A stretch of DNA of 25,219 nucleotides, from NCBI GenBank assembly GCA_023246985.1, contig JAHFHJ010000002.1, positions 1 through 25,219 on the forward strand. The letters run 5' to 3'. Position numbers and translations under genes: made by a program. This DNA comes from Candidatus Omnitrophota bacterium (GTDB lineage: Bacteria; Omnitrophota; Omnitrophia; Omnitrophales; Aquincolibacteriaceae). The notes under the pieces were generated by a model. It worked only from the letters and a program-made list of their open reading frames with translations. It ran no database searches and was not told where the DNA came from. Below, in pieces: positions 23,576 to 25,219 of the stretch (position 1 is its first letter; each line of letters starts with the position of its first letter).

Positions 23576-23610
23576 TGCGGGGGATCGGCGAAGCCGTGAA
23601 TGCTTCCGCA
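23576..23610 (+). terminator. Nested hairpin after ftsA, possible terminator or processing site
   Basis: TGCGGGGG at 23576-23583 can pair with CTTCCGCA at 23603-23610 (two G-U pairs), enclosing a compact hairpin CGGC-GAA-GCCG at 23586-23596. T-runs occur only later, at about 23626 and 23639, so this is not a textbook Rho-independent terminator. It begins immediately after the ftsA stop. Confidence 0.3.
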
Positions 23611-23656
23611 AAGGTTCGCAGGCCCTTTTTAACTTTCCTTTTTTAGAGTGAACTCC

Positions 23657-23662
23657 TATAAT
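23657..23662 (+). promoter_or_regulatory. Candidate -10 element for gcvT-gcvH
   Basis: A perfect TATAAT lies at 23657-23662. The -35 region is weak (TTTCCT at 23634-23639, 17-base spacer). Transcription from about 23669 would leave a leader of only about 25 bases before ATG 23695, too short for a riboswitch. Confidence 0.4.
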
Positions 23663-23694
23663 CGGCCGTCGCATTCAACTTGGCTTTTTACATC

Positions 23695-24792
23695 ATGACC
23701 ATGACCGTCGAGACAGAACCGCACAGATTACCGCTGCACGAGGAGCATCTCCAGAAAGGCGCCCGGATGGGCAATTTCGGGGGATGGCTTGTTCCGCTTT
23801 TCTATTCCAGCATCATGAGAGAGCATGCCGCCGTCCGCACGAAGGCCGGTATTTTTGATATTTCTCATATGGGCGAATTGATCATTGAAGGCCCTGGGGC
23901 GTTGAGCTCTCTCGAGAAGAACTTGCCGCGTCGTATCGCGCCCCTTCAATTCAGTCAAGCCCTCTATGTGCCGCTTGTGAATGATCGAGGCGGGATGGTA
24001 GATGACCTCATCGTTTACCGCATGGCTGAGCAGAAATTTCTTATCATTGTGAATGCCGGGAATATCGAAAAAGACTTTCGATGGTTCCGGACGCGTGTCA
24101 TGGAAGGCGTGACGGTGACAGATTTGAGTCAGGAGATGGGACTTTTGGCGCTTCAAGGGCCCTTGAGCCGGACGATCCTGACGGAATGTTTCGGAGCTTT
24201 TTATAAGGATCTTCGCCGTTTCCATTACAAGGATTTTGAGGGCGGGGTCATCGCGCGGACCGGATATACCGGAGAAGAGGGCTACGAGATCATGGTTCCC
24301 AAAGCGAAACTCCAGAAAGTTTGGGAGGCGCTTTTTCTCGTCGGGGAAAAGCAGGGGCTGTTGCCGATCGGTTTTGGGGCCCGGGATACGCTGCGTCTCG
24401 AGGCCGCGATGCCGCTTTACGGGCATGAGTTGACGGATGAGATCACGCCGCTGGAGGCGGATCTGGAGTGGGCGATCGATCTTACGAAAGAAGAGTTCCC
24501 CGGCTTGGAGATCCTGAAACAACAAAAAAAAACGGGAATCCTCAAGAAAAGGATCGGTTTTGAGATGCTCGAGCGCGGCATCCCGCGGCAGGGCTTTGAG
24601 ATCCAAAAAGACGGCAAACGGATCGGGGCCGTTACGAGCGGCAGTTTCATCCCGACCACGGGCAAGAATATTGGCATGGCTTATGTGGATGCCGGGGAAT
24701 CGAGGGTGGGTCATGTCATCGAGGTGATGGTACGCGGGAACCCCATGAGGGCGACCGTCGTTTCGCTACCTTTTTATAAACGAAAAGCGTAG
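23695..24792 (+). CDS. gcvT: Glycine cleavage system T protein (aminomethyltransferase)
   Basis: GcvT releases ammonia from the aminomethyl-lipoyl H protein and passes the one-carbon unit to tetrahydrofolate. The 365-residue product has the family length, with LHEEHLQKGARMGNFGGW, FDISHMGE, the catalytic-region aspartates D103-D104 in GGMVDDLIVYR, TGYTGEEGYEI, and the C-terminal TSGSFIPTTGKNIGMAYV. The start is uncertain between ATG 23695 and ATG 23701, and TTG 23680 is also in frame; none has a good ribosome site. gcvH follows after 53 bases, so the pair probably forms an operon with gcvP beyond the window. Confidence 0.96.
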   Translation: MTMTVETEPHRLPLHEEHLQKGARMGNFGGWLVPLFYSSIMREHAAVRTKAGIFDISHMGELIIEGPGALSSLEKNLPRRIAPLQFSQALYVPLVNDRGGMVDDLIVYRMAEQKFLIIVNAGNIEKDFRWFRTRVMEGVTVTDLSQEMGLLALQGPLSRTILTECFGAFYKDLRRFHYKDFEGGVIARTGYTGEEGYEIMVPKAKLQKVWEALFLVGEKQGLLPIGFGARDTLRLEAAMPLYGHELTDEITPLEADLEWAIDLTKEEFPGLEILKQQKKTGILKKRIGFEMLERGIPRQGFEIQKDGKRIGAVTSGSFIPTTGKNIGMAYVDAGESRVGHVIEVMVRGNPMRATVVSLPFYKRKA

Positions 24793-24835
24793 AATGCGCG
24801 CTGTTCATTTCCGAATTCTTCTGACATTCTCAAAC

Positions 24836-24840
24836 GGAGG
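24836..24840 (+). promoter_or_regulatory. Strong ribosome-binding site of gcvH
   Basis: GGAGG lies five bases before ATG 24846 and fixes the gcvH start. Confidence 0.75.
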
Positions 24841-24845
24841 CGGCC

Positions 24846-25219
24846 ATGAAATTCCCTGAAAATTTGCGTTACACCAAAACCCATGAATGGATCGCCCTCC
24901 AGGGCGCGAAGGCCAAGGTCGGCGTGACGGAATACGCGCAAAAAGAAATTTCCGATGTCGTGTTCGTCGAGCTGCCGCAGGCGGGGAAAGTCGTTCAGCG
25001 GGCCCAAACCGCGGCGGTGGTGGAATCGGTGAAGGCGGCCTTTGATATCTATGCGCCCGTTTCGGGCAAGATCACGGGCGCCAACAGGGCTCTCGAATCC
25101 AATCCCGGTCTTATCAATCAGAGTCCCTACGCGGAGGGTTGGCTTTTTGAGCTGGAACTTACCAGCCCCGCGGAGGCGAATAGTCTCCTGACCGCTCAGC
25201 AGTATCAAGAAGCGGTTGA
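24846..25219 (+). CDS. gcvH: Glycine cleavage system H protein, 3' end cut by window
   Basis: GcvH is the lipoyl carrier that shuttles the aminomethyl group between the P, T and L proteins. The visible 124 codons have YTKTHEWI, GVTEYAQKEISDVVFVELP and AAVVESVKAAFDIYAPVSG, with K63 as the lipoylation site, then NPGLINQSPYAEGW. No in-frame stop is reached: the last two bases (GA) begin codon 125, so only one or a few residues are probably missing compared with the usual 125-130. The TGA that ends the window is in another frame. Confidence 0.96.
   Translation, partial: MKFPENLRYTKTHEWIALQGAKAKVGVTEYAQKEISDVVFVELPQAGKVVQRAQTAAVVESVKAAFDIYAPVSGKITGANRALESNPGLINQSPYAEGWLFELELTSPAEANSLLTAQQYQEAV

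Noticed and set aside
23576..23694. Glycine riboswitch before gcvT
   Set aside because: The spacer is only 119 bases and lacks the conserved glycine aptamer core; the hairpin present does not resemble it.
23728..24714. Long antisense open frame opposite gcvT
   Set aside because: gcvT is unambiguous on the + strand; the reverse frame has no recognisable motifs or ribosome site and is a composition effect.
1..25219. CRISPR arrays, tRNA or rRNA genes, insertion sequences
   Set aside because: I looked in all gaps and saw no regularly spaced direct repeats of CRISPR size, no tRNA-like cloverleaf, no rRNA and no transposase.

Overview
The window reads as a compact Gram-negative-type bacterial chromosome. 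Genes are packed, nearly all on the + strand, and often joined by ATGA stop/start overlaps. The coding regions look moderately GC-rich, with two AT-richer gaps. MurE carries the DNPR motif of meso-diaminopimelate ligases, and an OmpA-domain lipoprotein is encoded, so the cell very probably has a DAP-type wall and an outer membrane. The division-gene repertoire would fit an uncultured lineage such as Omnitrophota or a PVC relative. That placement is a guess; no rRNA or other taxonomic marker is present.

Region 1 (1-4859) is mutL (endonuclease-type MutL), a cation diffusion facilitator exporter, and a CusR/CusS-like response regulator and sensor kinase, translationally coupled. It looks like a metal-homeostasis unit attached to mutL. 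Region 2 (4860-6364) starts with an AT-rich promoter region containing TTTAA units at 10-11 bp spacing. Next come a small basic hypothetical protein and a stand-alone PTS EIIA-like protein. A candidate small RNA follows, with its own promoter and terminator, and then an AT-rich gap with several inverted repeats.

Region 3 (6365-23575) is a run of 16 same-strand genes with almost no spacing, probably one or a few long transcripts. It opens with an archaeal-type/STAND-like ATPase, a HIT hydrolase, a GAF protein with a degenerate HD-GYP domain, a 63-residue membrane protein, a Pal-like OmpA lipoprotein and an unknown membrane-anchored protein. It continues into the cell wall and division cluster murE-murF-mraY-murD-ftsW-murG-murC-ddl-ftsQ-ftsA. 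These genes cover UDP-MurNAc-peptide completion, lipid I and II synthesis, septal glycan polymerisation (FtsW), and the FtsQ and FtsA divisome proteins. murB, ftsL, ftsI and ftsZ are not in the window, and the FtsA has lost its recognisable phosphate-binding motifs.

Region 4 (23576-25219) has a structured spacer with a TATAAT promoter candidate, then gcvT and gcvH of the glycine cleavage system. gcvH runs off the right edge.

The observations most worth testing are the small RNA at about 5873-5938, the phased repeats at 4909-4947, the degenerate FtsA, the degenerate HD-GYP protein, and the uncharacterised five- or six-gene block joined to the wall-synthesis operon.
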